The notes under the pieces are model-generated. The model did no database searches, was not told the DNA's origin, and saw nothing but the letters and a program-made list of their open reading frames with translations. A DNA stretch of 32,158 nt from an uncultured Chloroflexota bacterium (lineage in GTDB: Bacteria; Chloroflexota; Chloroflexia; Chloroflexales; Roseiflexaceae), in the NCBI GenBank assembly GCA_937876225.1, contig CALFIC010000059.1:1-32158 (forward strand), read 5' to 3'. Shown in pieces: positions 23,918-31,172 of the stretch (positions are counted from its first letter, which is position 1; each line of letters starts with the position of its first letter). A program made the position numbers and the translations under genes.

Positions 23918-23946
23918 TTGACATATGTAATGAATAACCGTATAAT
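23918..23946 (+). promoter_or_regulatory. Perfect consensus sigma-70 promoter of rpsA
   Basis: TTGACA (23918-23923), a 17-nt spacer and TATAAT (23941-23946): all twelve consensus bases at the ideal spacing. The predicted start near 23953 leaves a leader of about 120 nt before the ATG at 24075. Confidence 0.93.
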
Positions 23947-23952
23947 TAACAG

Positions 23953-24056
23953 GTTATTGTCACGCGCATTCGGCGTTTATTTTGATAAACGGGTGTAATG
24001 TGTTGTATTCGACACAGTCAATAGCGTGACGTTGATTGTTTAGTACCCATACGGCG
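23953..24056 (+). promoter_or_regulatory. Structured leader of rpsA
   Basis: The predicted leader contains an outer pairing GTCACGC (23959-23965) with GCGTGAC (24024-24030), and inside it a hairpin CGTTTA (23974-23979) with TAAACG (23986-23991). This fold could serve autoregulation, as known for S1 in enterobacteria, but the family is not one I recognise. Confidence 0.45.
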
Positions 24057-24074
24057 CTGAGGAGAGTCTCCAGC

Positions 24075-25283
24075 ATGAGTCAGGTAAACGCGGAACATTT
24101 CGATTGGACGCAGTTACTCAACGAGTACGATTATGCTCGTCCCCAACGTGGTGAAGTCCGAGAGGGCGTCATCATGAAGCTTGAAGCCGATTCGATTTTG
24201 GTATCGATTGGTTCCAAGCGCGAAGGCACCATCCCCACCCAAGATTTGCGCTCAATGGGCGACGATTTTGTGGCTGGTCTCAAGGTTGGTGACACCTTGC
24301 AAGTCTATGTCCAAGACCCCGAAAACCGCGACGGCGAGTTGGTGTTGTCGGTTGGGATGGTGCAGGTTGCCCGTGACTGGGAAGAAGCCTTGCAACTCCA
24401 AGCTGACAACGGCATCGTGCAGTCCGCTGTTATCGGTTGTAATAAAGGTGGCTTGTTGGTCCAATTCAACCGCATCCGCGGCTTTGTGCCAGCCTCACAA
24501 GTTGCCCAGCTCCACGGCCGCACCGCTGCCGAAGAGCGCCAACATGCCTTGCAACGCATGGTCGGTCAGACCATCCCCCTCAAGGTCATCGAAGTCGACC
24601 GCGAGCGCAACCGTTTGGTGTTGTCAGAGCGTTTGGCCACCCAAGAGTGGCGCAAGGCTCAGAAGCACCGCTTGTTGTCAGAACTGCAACAAGGCGACGT
24701 GTTGTCGGGTCGTGTCAACCAACTCACCAACTTCGGTGCCTTCATCGATTTGGGTGGCGCTGACGGTTTGGCCCACATCTCCGAACTTTCGTGGCAACGG
24801 GTCAATCATCCCCGCGAAGTCCTCTCCCCCGGCCAAGAGGTACAGGTGATGATTATCGAAATCGACGCCAGCCGCGAACGTATCGGTTTGAGCTTGCGCC
24901 GCTTGTTGCCCAACCCATGGGACACCATTGAGCAACGCTACACCATTGGCCAAGAAGTCACCGGTCCTGTCACCAATGTGGCTCCCTTTGGCGCCTTCGT
25001 GCAAATCGAAGATGCCGTGGAAGGCCTCATTCATGCCAGCGAGCTCGACGGCGAAGGTGCAGTCATCTCACGCGACAAGCTCCAACAGGGCCAAGTCGTT
25101 ACTGCCCATATCATCAGCCTCGATCGCCAACGCCAACGCATGGGCTTGAGTCTCAAGAAGCCCGAAGAAATCGAGCGCATGTTGGCTGAGCAACGCGAAG
25201 CCGCTGCTGCCAAGGCCGAAGCCGCCGCTGTAGCTCCTGCTGCCGCTGTAGCTCCTGCTGTCGCTGAAGAACCCCAAGCCTAA
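24075..25283 (+). CDS. rpsA: 30S ribosomal protein S1-like, four S1 domains
   Basis: S1 binds mRNA single strands and helps start translation on the 30S subunit. The 402-aa protein has four S1 domains at about residues 24-94, 111-186, 205-276 and 290-361. The last two are closest to consensus (VNQLTNFGAFIDLGGADGLAHISELSW; VTNVAPFGAFVQIEDAVEGLIHASEL). An Ala/Glu-rich low-complexity tail follows from about residue 372. Four domains, not six, is normal outside Proteobacteria. I start at ATG 24075 (MSQVNAEHFDW) with GGAGAG 8 nt upstream; the frame opens earlier at a TTG without support. It has its own consensus promoter and a strong terminator. Confidence 0.92.
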   Translation: MSQVNAEHFDWTQLLNEYDYARPQRGEVREGVIMKLEADSILVSIGSKREGTIPTQDLRSMGDDFVAGLKVGDTLQVYVQDPENRDGELVLSVGMVQVARDWEEALQLQADNGIVQSAVIGCNKGGLLVQFNRIRGFVPASQVAQLHGRTAAEERQHALQRMVGQTIPLKVIEVDRERNRLVLSERLATQEWRKAQKHRLLSELQQGDVLSGRVNQLTNFGAFIDLGGADGLAHISELSWQRVNHPREVLSPGQEVQVMIIEIDASRERIGLSLRRLLPNPWDTIEQRYTIGQEVTGPVTNVAPFGAFVQIEDAVEGLIHASELDGEGAVISRDKLQQGQVVTAHIISLDRQRQRMGLSLKKPEEIERMLAEQREAAAAKAEAAAVAPAAAVAPAVAEEPQA

Positions 25284-25301
25284 TCACGGTTACTCACCAA
25301 G

Positions 25302-25335
25302 TCACACCCCACGTATGCTCATAAGTGGGGTGTGA
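25302..25335 (+). repeat. Hairpin after rpsA without T-run
   Basis: A perfect 11-bp stem (25302-25312 with 25325-25335) lies between the rpsA stop and the true terminator. No T-run follows, so it may protect the mRNA 3' end or add to termination. Confidence 0.6.
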
Positions 25336-25364
25336 GGCACTCGGACCCTGCCCAGGTGATTAAG

Positions 25365-25416
25365 AGCCGTGTAGCAAGTTCTCGCTAAAAATCGAGTCTT
25401 GCTACACGGCTTTTTT
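25365..25416 (+). terminator. Rho-independent terminator of rpsA
   Basis: A perfect 14-bp stem (25365-25378 with 25398-25411), with further inner CTCG/CGAG pairing, is followed by TTTTTT at 25411-25416. Confidence 0.94.
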
Positions 25417-25464
25417 AATAACTCATAAAGTTAATGCTATTAATACTCCGAAAGGCAAACTTTA

Positions 25465-25830
25465 ATGAACTCCCTAATTTATGCCTCGCTGATTGCGAAT
25501 ATTGCCGTGCTGACGCCAATTATGATTCTGATGGCAATGAAGTCTCACGTTATTGATGAGGCATGGGGAATATTCACTGAAGCAAGAGGAATCCTATTTG
25601 CTATTTATTTATCAATTCTGATTGTCTCGATCGCACTCGTCGTTGCCCCGGTGCCTGCATTCGTGGCAGCCCTCTTGATTGTGCAGGTTATTTACAAAGT
25701 AGTGACACCGTTCACCGTTGGGCGGTTCAACAACCCGGTAGTAATAAGTAATTTGATTATCTCGGTACTGCATATTTTTACGCTGGTACATATTTTTTCA
25801 AACTACGGAAGTCAATTTATCGCAATATAA
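25465..25830 (+). CDS. Small membrane protein, unknown function
   Basis: This 121-aa protein has four predicted transmembrane segments (LIYASLIANIAVLTPIMILMA, GILFAIYLSILIVSIALVV, VPAFVAALLIVQVIYKVV, VVISNLIISVLHIFTLVHIF) and short polar loops. I recognise no motif. AAAGG lies about 9 nt before the ATG. It stands alone between the rpsA terminator and the convergent gnd gene. Its base composition is more AT-rich than that of the neighbours, so recent acquisition is possible. Confidence 0.65.
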   Translation: MNSLIYASLIANIAVLTPIMILMAMKSHVIDEAWGIFTEARGILFAIYLSILIVSIALVVAPVPAFVAALLIVQVIYKVVTPFTVGRFNNPVVISNLIISVLHIFTLVHIFSNYGSQFIAI

Positions 25831-25902
25831 CATAGGGCTTATTGGGCGACTTTTCTGCTTTTTCATAAATTCATATGCCAATGATCCGTCACGCGCAACA
25901 GA

Positions 25903-25941
25903 AATCCCTCCCCGCCATGTCATGCACGGCGGAGAGGGATT
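25903..25941 (-). terminator. Probable terminator of gnd
   Basis: A 14-bp stem with one mismatch or G-T pair (25903-25916 with 25928-25941) lies 14 nt after the gnd stop. The T-run on the minus strand is short. Confidence 0.7.
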
Positions 25942-25955
25942 CAGTATTACCGTGA

Positions 25956-26858
25956 CTATTCGGCTTTTTTGACGGCGTGACCACCAAAGCCCTTGCGTAG
26001 CGCCGCGAGCACCTTGGCTGCATACGAATGGGGGCGGCGTGAGTGGAAGCGCTCAAACAACGACAAGGTAATCACCGGTGCCGGTACGTCGAGGTCGATG
26101 GCGGCTTGGATGGTCCAACGCCCTTCGCCACTGTCTTCGACATAGCCTTTGAGTTGTTCGAGGTTGGGGTCTTGCGAAAAAGCCGTCTCTGCCAATTCGA
26201 GCAACCACGAACGTACCACGCTGCCGTTGTTCCATACCTTTGAGATGGCGTGCATGTCGAGATTGAAATCTTTGCGGGCCTGCATGATTTCGAACCCTTC
26301 GGCATAGGCTTGCATCATGCCGTATTCCACACCGTTGTGCACCATTTTGACGAAATGGCCACTGCCCACTGGCCCACAATGTAGGTAACCATCGACGGGT
26401 GCCAGGTCAATGAAGGCTTGTTCGAGGCGCTTGACGATGGCTGGCTCGCCACCCACCATCAAACAAAAGCCCTTTTCGAGCCCCCAAATCCCACCCGATG
26501 TGCCTTGGTCAATGTAATTGATACCTTTGGCGGCGAGGAGTGGTGCGCGGCGAATGTCGTCGTTGAAGTTGGTGTTGCCACTGTCGATGAGGGTATCGCC
26601 GGGGCTGAGCAGCGGTACCAAGTTTTCGATCATTTGCTCGGTGGTCGCACCAGCGGGCAACATAATCCAGATGGCGCGTGGGGTAGGCAATGCGGCCACC
26701 AGGGCCGGCAAATCGTAGGCGGCGACGGCGCCATCTTTTTCGAGTTCTTTGATGGGGTCGTGGCTCCGGTTGTTGACCACCACGCGATGCCCGTGGCGCA
26801 ACCAGCGCCGTGCCATCCCGGCACCCATGCGACCTAGCCCGATGATTCCGATGTCCAT
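25956..26858 (-). CDS. gnd: 6-phosphogluconate dehydrogenase, decarboxylating, short form
   Basis: Gnd oxidises 6-phosphogluconate to ribulose-5-phosphate and CO2 in the oxidative pentose phosphate pathway. The 300-aa product is the short GndA/YqeC-type form (full-length enzymes have ~470 aa). It shows the Rossmann motif GIIGLGRMGAGMARR, VNNRS, IMLPAG, LIDSGNTNFNDD, the substrate motif DQGTSGGIWGLEKGFCLMVGG, the catalytic HFVKMVHNGVEYGMMQAYAEG (Lys and Glu), and GEGRWTIQAAIDLDVPAPVI. The Asn in place of Arg after the second strand fits NAD+ preference, but this is inference. AAAGGAG precedes the ATG. It lies just downstream of the tRNA-Gly gene on the same strand. Confidence 0.95.
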   Translation of the reverse strand: MDIGIIGLGRMGAGMARRWLRHGHRVVVNNRSHDPIKELEKDGAVAAYDLPALVAALPTPRAIWIMLPAGATTEQMIENLVPLLSPGDTLIDSGNTNFNDDIRRAPLLAAKGINYIDQGTSGGIWGLEKGFCLMVGGEPAIVKRLEQAFIDLAPVDGYLHCGPVGSGHFVKMVHNGVEYGMMQAYAEGFEIMQARKDFNLDMHAISKVWNNGSVVRSWLLELAETAFSQDPNLEQLKGYVEDSGEGRWTIQAAIDLDVPAPVITLSLFERFHSRRPHSYAAKVLAALRKGFGGHAVKKAE

Positions 26859-26890
26859 GTTGATGCTCCTTTACGGTAGACACATACAGA

Positions 26891-26921
26891 AACCGGACAT
26901 CGAATGCATCGATGCCCGGTT
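26891..26921 (-). terminator. Hairpin after tRNA-Gly
   Basis: A 13-bp stem with one G-T pair (26891-26903 with 26909-26921, 5-nt loop) lies 10 nt after the tRNA 3' end. The T-run on the minus strand is interrupted (TTTCTG), so some readthrough into gnd is possible. Confidence 0.65.
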
Positions 26922-26931
26922 AACGTTTCAC

Positions 26932-27007
<76 letters not shown>

Positions 27008-27021
27008 ATTGCGTTGAGAGA

Positions 27022-27050
27022 ATAATAGCATACTCTTTTTGAGAATGCAA
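27022..27050 (-). promoter_or_regulatory. Promoter of tRNA-Gly
   Basis: On the minus strand TTGCAT (27045-27050), a 17-nt spacer and TATTAT (27022-27027). The predicted start is near 27015, about 8 nt before the tRNA. Confidence 0.75.
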
Positions 27051-27071
27051 ATCGAATTTGGACTTTTTTGC

Positions 27072-27109
27072 AAAATTGGTCAGGATGACATAATCGCCAT
27101 CCTGACCAA
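27072..27109 (-). terminator. Terminator of haem-binding gene 1
   Basis: A perfect 12-bp stem (27076-27087 with 27098-27109) is followed on the minus strand by TTTT. It lies 9 nt after the stop. Confidence 0.85.
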
Positions 27110-27118
27110 GAACAATCG

Positions 27119-27604
27119 TTATTTGTGGTCGCTGAGGGCTTGTTTAATGCCGGCAATCAACGTCGCTTTGTCGGCATCACTCAACACGGCATCATGATGA
27201 ATCAGCGTGTAGTAGCTTGGTGGCATTTCCCCTTCATTGATGTGATCACTCGCGTGGTCAATCAAGGTGTCAACGGTCACTGGGGCATTGGGGTCTTCAC
27301 CCGGGTGGTGGTGTGCATGGGGGTTGGCCAGCATTCCCGCCACATCCGAGAAGTTGTAGGCGGTGCGGCCTTCGTCGACATGATTTACCACATACCACGA
27401 CACAGGTGCTACATAGGCATACCATGGCCAGACGGTCTGGTTGCTATGGCAGTCGTAACAGGAGCGCCGTGCGATGGCTTCGGCCTTGGGGTCGGCAAAC
27501 ACCACCGGATCGGGTGCCGCAGGGTTGGTGCGTTGCACCGGTACAAATTGAATCAAGGTAATCACAATGATGAGTCCATATAGGACGCGACGTGCAGTAA
27601 ACAT
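27119..27604 (-). CDS. Haem-binding domain protein, CxxCH, copy 1
   Basis: This 161-aa protein has an N-terminal signal or anchor helix (MFTARRVLYGLIIVITLIQFVPV) and one c-type haem motif in RRSCYDCHSNQTVWPWY. The pattern PVVFADPKAEAIAR upstream and WYxxxNHVDEGRTAYNFSDVAG, then EGEMPPSYYTLIHHDAVLSDADKATL downstream, is that of the small haem-binding domain family (DUF4405-independent, often annotated haem-binding domain). A His-rich insert (HAHHHPGED) is not shared with copy 2. It probably faces outside the cytoplasm and carries one covalent haem. I start at ATG 27604, not at the upstream frame start (27643), because the hydrophobic leader begins there, aligned with copy 2. Confidence 0.88.
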   Translation of the reverse strand: MFTARRVLYGLIIVITLIQFVPVQRTNPAAPDPVVFADPKAEAIARRSCYDCHSNQTVWPWYAYVAPVSWYVVNHVDEGRTAYNFSDVAGMLANPHAHHHPGEDPNAPVTVDTLIDHASDHINEGEMPPSYYTLIHHDAVLSDADKATLIAGIKQALSDHK

Positions 27605-27732
27605 GGGTATGCTTTCTTTTTGAGAATGATAAATGTCATGCACAAAAATAGGTGTACATGGGGCATAACGACACAGCGACGTTACAGTCGACGTTGGCTG
27701 TGGTGCGGTTGGGTAGTGTGTCAGTGCGTGGG

Positions 27733-28065
27733 TTATTGGGGTGGTGGCGAAAGTGGTGGGGTCGCAATGCTAGAGAGCATGAATTTTTTGGTCAATAATG
27801 CTTCAATGGATAAAAATTCTTTGATGCTCAAAAACTGATTATTGATGACGATGTGGATGGCGCTGGGTGTATAGGGTGGGCTCGTAATCTGATCGGGTGA
27901 CGCTGGTTGATTTGATACCGTGACCATCATGGCGCAATCAGCACCATGCTGATGCATATGCCCACCGTGCATCATACAATGCACGATACAGCCCCATGGC
28001 AACGCCCCCGCCACAATGAGGGCGAGGAAGCCGTGCAAGATGTGGTTGTGTAGGCGTAATCGCAT
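27733..28065 (-). CDS. Small exported Met/His/Cys-rich protein
   Basis: This 110-aa protein matches no family I know. A hydrophobic leader (HGFLALIVAGALPWG) is followed by a metal-ligand cluster: CIVHCMMHGGHMHQHGADC-AMM, with three Cys, five His and five Met in about 22 residues. That composition is typical of copper-binding segments. The rest is Pro/Ser/Ile-rich, ending in PPLSPPPQ. I use the ATG at 28065; the frame continues to 28128 but that start lies inside the terminator of the upstream gene. The ribosome-binding site is weak. It sits between the two haem-binding paralogues on the same strand, suggesting a shared extracytoplasmic metal or redox role (inference). Confidence 0.6.
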   Translation of the reverse strand: MRLRLHNHILHGFLALIVAGALPWGCIVHCMMHGGHMHQHGADCAMMVTVSNQPASPDQITSPPYTPSAIHIVINNQFLSIKEFLSIEALLTKKFMLSSIATPPLSPPPQ

Positions 28066-28103
28066 CAGCTCGTCTTTCGCATGCGTGTGGCTTATTTTAC
28101 GCC

Positions 28104-28138
28104 AAAAAGCCCACCTCTGTTTCGACAAGAAGTGGGCT
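28104..28138 (-). terminator. Terminator of haem-binding gene 2
   Basis: A 10-bp stem with one G-T pair (28108-28117 with 28129-28138) is followed on the minus strand by five T residues (28104-28108). It lies 15 nt after the stop. Confidence 0.85.
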
Positions 28139-28153
28139 AGATTTTTTGAAAAA

Positions 28154-28630
28154 TTAGTGGCTGGTCAATGCTTGATTGATGCCGGCAATCAATGTTGCTT
28201 TGTCGGCAGCACTCAAAATCGCATCTTTGTGGATGAGGGTGTAGTACGACGGTGGCATGCTGCCACGGTCAATCGTTTCGGCGGAATGTTCGGCCAAATC
28301 CGCTGTGGTTTGTTGTTCGCCACCTTCGCCACCTCTCTCACGACGTGGTTGCGCCAACGTCCCAGCCACATCGGAGAAATTAAGGCGTGAACGCCCTTCT
28401 TCGACGTGATTGATGGTATACCACGAAAACGGTGCCACATATGAATACCACGGCCATACGGTTTGATTGCTATGACAGTCGTAGCACGAGCGCTTGGCGA
28501 TGGCTTCGGCGTTGGGGTCAGCAAATACCACTGGGTCGGCGGCTTTCGGGTTGCTATGTTGGACGGGGACAAATTGGATTGCTGCAACTAAGACAATGAA
28601 TCCAACAATGAAACGACGGACAGTAAACAT
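28154..28630 (-). CDS. Haem-binding domain protein, CxxCH, copy 2
   Basis: This 158-aa paralogue of the gene at 27119-27604 shares FVPVQ, PVVFADPNAEAIAKRSCYD-CHSNQTVWPWY, NHVEEGRSRLNFSDVAG, MPPSYYTLIHKDAILSAADKATLIAGINQAL. It has an N-terminal membrane or signal helix (FIVGFIVLVAAIQFV) and one CxxCH haem motif. Instead of the His-rich insert of copy 1 it has a charged one (RRERGGEGGEQQ). AAAGG lies 6 nt before ATG 28630. The two copies arose by duplication and have diverged mainly in this middle loop. Confidence 0.88.
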   Translation of the reverse strand: MFTVRRFIVGFIVLVAAIQFVPVQHSNPKAADPVVFADPNAEAIAKRSCYDCHSNQTVWPWYSYVAPFSWYTINHVEEGRSRLNFSDVAGTLAQPRRERGGEGGEQQTTADLAEHSAETIDRGSMPPSYYTLIHKDAILSAADKATLIAGINQALTSH

Positions 28631-28948
28631 ATAAGAAACCTTTCTGCAAACGGTACTTCCTTGTTATGCCATAGAAAAATGAGAGAATAGCCGCTGTTTT
28701 ATGATAATTTACTCACTATTTAGCCCTGTGCAAAAAATATGTATTTTTTGATGAGGTGCATATCATACAGTGTAACGGTGCGTGATGTGTTTGATGTGTG
28801 ATTACACTATACATGGCGATTATCTACAGGGAACATTCTGGTGTTTTGTCCCATGCAAAAATATGCGTGTAGCAAATTGTAATTCAAATTGCTAATAGGA
28901 TGAACAAAAAGTGTTAGAATACGTGTGTAAACGTTATTGGTGTGGGCT
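28631..28948. other. Divergent intergenic region before the kinase gene
   Basis: This 318-nt AT-rich stretch separates haem-binding gene 2 and the kinase gene. Apart from the extended -10 at 28912-28920 I see no convincing signal, RNA gene or repeat. Confidence 0.55.
28912..28920 (+). promoter_or_regulatory. Extended -10 promoter for the kinase gene
   Basis: TGT-TAGAAT (28912-28920) is an extended -10 about 29 nt before the ATG at 28949. A TTGCTA at 28889 is at a long 20-nt spacing. Confidence 0.45.
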
Positions 28949-30253
28949 ATGAGTGAATTTTTAGCAATTGACAGTATCGTAACCGGCACACTTTCTGACT
29001 ATCGCATCTTGGGGATGGTCGGGCGTGGTGGCATGGGTGCGGTTTATCGTGTAATGCGTCTCGCCGATCACACGGTATGGGCCCTCAAAGAAATGCGCCC
29101 GACCGAAGAAATGCGTCCCGTAGAAGACGCCGATCAACGGCGGCTTTTTTTGCAAGAAGCCGAATTGTTGCGCACCTTGTCGCACCCCAATCTCCCCGCG
29201 GTGTCCGAAATATTTGTCCACGATGGCCGTCCCTGTATCGTAATGGAATTTGTGGCAGGACAGACCCTTGATGAGCGCATCCGGGTCGCCAATGCGGCGC
29301 TGGCCGCGCCACAAGTGATTAGTGTCTGTATCCAAGTCGCTCGTGTATTGCATTACATGCATACGCGTACACCGCCGATTATTTATCGTGATGTCAAACC
29401 ATCCAACATCATGTTGCGCGCTGACCGCGTCATCAAACTCATCGACTTTGGCGTCGCCCGTACCTACAAACGCCGACAAGCCAAAGATACCGTTGCGATG
29501 GGGTCGGCTGGCTATGCACCACCCGAGCAATACGGCAAAGGGCAAACTGATCCCCGCTCTGATGTGTATGGACTCGGGGCTACGTTGCTCCACTTGTTGA
29601 CCAATATCACCCCGGTACCGCTTCATCAACCGACGGTTGGTTCGATCAAGCGGTTGAATGTCACGGTGAGTAGTGAGCTCGAGCTAGTGATTATCCGTGC
29701 CATGGAGCATGATCCTGACCGGCGCTACCAAACTGCCGCCGAGATGGCTGAAGCCTTGATTGCCTGTCTCGATGAGGCATATGTCGACCCGACCATTGGT
29801 GTGACCCCACCCGCAATTATCCCCGCAGGGCATACCGACGGGATTCAAATTTGTGCCGGTTGTGGTCATGTCAACCGTGGTGATTCACGCTTTTGTAGTA
29901 GCTGTGGCATGCCGCTCGGTGCCAACGAACCGCGCTCGGTGTTGCTCATCGTGGCATCGCCCCGTGGCTCGCATCGCGTGCGCCTCGACCGTTTCCCGGC
30001 ACGAATTGGTCGTCGTGATGCGTCCCAACGCCTCTACCCTGAGATTGACTTGGCAGATTACGATCGTGGTGTGGCCTCGCGTAATCATGCCTTGATTATC
30101 GAACACGACGGCGAACATTTGCTTGAAGACCTCGCTTCTCTCAATGGTACCGCCCTCAACGGTACCAATGTCCCCTCACACCAACCACAACGCTTGCGAC
30201 CAGGTGACCGTATCCGGATTGGCGAAGTTGAAATCGAATTCCGCTGGGAGTAA
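28949..30253 (+). CDS. Ser/Thr protein kinase with zinc ribbon and FHA domain
   Basis: This 434-aa Hanks-type kinase has no membrane segment and is probably cytosolic. The kinase domain (about residues 18-275) shows GRGGMGAVY, Lys47 in WALKEM, the catalytic YRDVKPSNIML (Asp148; Tyr replaces the His of HRD), LIDFGVAR (Asp166) and GYAPPEQYG. Next is a zinc ribbon with four Cys (302, 305, 316, 319; CAGCGHVN and CSSCG). From about residue 330 an FHA domain follows: ARIGRRD, then ASRNHALI, LEDLASLNGTALNG and LRPGDRIRIG. FHA domains bind phospho-Thr, so the kinase may bind its own or partner phosphosites. The frame opens at TTG 28937, but ATG 28949 is the simplest start. purQ starts 3 nt after its stop. 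Confidence 0.93.
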   Translation: MSEFLAIDSIVTGTLSDYRILGMVGRGGMGAVYRVMRLADHTVWALKEMRPTEEMRPVEDADQRRLFLQEAELLRTLSHPNLPAVSEIFVHDGRPCIVMEFVAGQTLDERIRVANAALAAPQVISVCIQVARVLHYMHTRTPPIIYRDVKPSNIMLRADRVIKLIDFGVARTYKRRQAKDTVAMGSAGYAPPEQYGKGQTDPRSDVYGLGATLLHLLTNITPVPLHQPTVGSIKRLNVTVSSELELVIIRAMEHDPDRRYQTAAEMAEALIACLDEAYVDPTIGVTPPAIIPAGHTDGIQICAGCGHVNRGDSRFCSSCGMPLGANEPRSVLLIVASPRGSHRVRLDRFPARIGRRDASQRLYPEIDLADYDRGVASRNHALIIEHDGEHLLEDLASLNGTALNGTNVPSHQPQRLRPGDRIRIGEVEIEFRWE

Positions 30254-30256
30254 TGC

Positions 30257-31021
30257 ATGAAACCTCGTGTCCTCGTGTTGCGTGCCGCTGGGATTAATCG
30301 TGATGGTGATGCGGCCCGTGCCGTGACGATGGCTGGTGGGGAGCCCGATTTGGTGCATATTGGACGAATTGTCGATGGTAGTGTGTCGATATTTGACTAT
30401 GCGATGATTATCGTTCCAGGCGGGTTTTCCTATGGTGATCACCTCGGTGCGGGGCGCTTGTTGGCCGTTGATTTGATGCATCGCCTCGGTGATAGTATGC
30501 GGCGCTTCGTCGAAGACGGGCGTAGCGTGCTGGGTATCTGTAACGGCTTCCAAGTGTTGGTCAAGTCGGGCTTGCTCCCCGGCAATATCAACGCCTCGTT
30601 GACCCACAACGCCTCACAGCGCTTCGAATGTCGCTGGGTGCGTCTGCAAGCCCAGCCCGGCAATTCGGTTTTTACCCAACAGATGACTGACCCTATCGAA
30701 GTCCCTGTCGCCCATGGCGAAGGGCGCTTTGTCACTAGTGACCCTGCCGAACTCACGCAACTCCAAGCTGCTGGCCAAGTGGCGTTTTGTTATATTGATG
30801 AACATAATGTAGCGACAGAAACCTACCCCGCCAACCCCAACGGTTCACGCTTAGGGATTGCCGGTGTCTCTGACCCGACCGGGCGGATTTTGGGCTTGAT
30901 GCCCCACCCCGAAAACGCTATTGTACCGTGGCAACACCCCCGCTGGACCCGCGAACAGCGTACCCACGGCGATGGTTTGGCGTTGTTCCGCAATGGCATC
31001 CAATGGGTCAGTCATCTGTAA
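30257..31021 (+). CDS. purQ: Phosphoribosylformylglycinamidine synthase subunit PurQ
   Basis: PurQ is the glutaminase subunit of FGAM synthase, giving ammonia to PurL in purine synthesis. The 254-aa class-I amidotransferase shows LRAAGINRDGD (in place of the common RFPGTNCD), VPGGFSYGDHLGAG, the nucleophile Cys95 in LGICNGFQ, and His217/Glu219 in LMPHPENA. THNASQRFECRW also fits. GGGAG at the end of the kinase gene serves as its ribosome-binding site, and the 3-nt gap makes cotranslation with the kinase likely. purL and purS are not in the window. Confidence 0.94.
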   Translation: MKPRVLVLRAAGINRDGDAARAVTMAGGEPDLVHIGRIVDGSVSIFDYAMIIVPGGFSYGDHLGAGRLLAVDLMHRLGDSMRRFVEDGRSVLGICNGFQVLVKSGLLPGNINASLTHNASQRFECRWVRLQAQPGNSVFTQQMTDPIEVPVAHGEGRFVTSDPAELTQLQAAGQVAFCYIDEHNVATETYPANPNGSRLGIAGVSDPTGRILGLMPHPENAIVPWQHPRWTREQRTHGDGLALFRNGIQWVSHL

Positions 31022-31172
31022 GCGGTTTTGTTTTTTGAAAAAATAATCCTCGTGGTACTCGCACCCACTGTCTGTCCATTAATTGTTACGGACGCTGTGG
31101 GTGACCATGGATGTGTCTACAACGAATCGTCCATGCCATTTGCGCAGTTTTTCAATGAAAGGAAGCGACCCG

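Larger units (their letters stand above)
23725..24074. other. Regulatory and repeat-rich region between phosphomutase-like gene and rpsA
   Basis: This 350-nt stretch holds, from left to right: a 14-bp hairpin (23735-23766); degenerate purine-rich short repeats and their inverse, including a 13-mer at 23764-23776 and its complement at 23901-23913; the consensus rpsA promoter (23918-23946); and a structured rpsA leader. No coding region is visible. Confidence 0.7.

Noticed and set aside
28066..28128. Upstream start for the Met/His/Cys-rich protein
   Set aside because: The start codon lies in the terminator hairpin of haem-binding gene 2, so the ATG at 28065 is preferred.
31061..31105. Terminator between purQ and the epimerase
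   Set aside because: CACCCAC at about 31061 can pair with GTGGGTG at about 31098, but the inner stem is broken and no T-run follows, so I did not list it.
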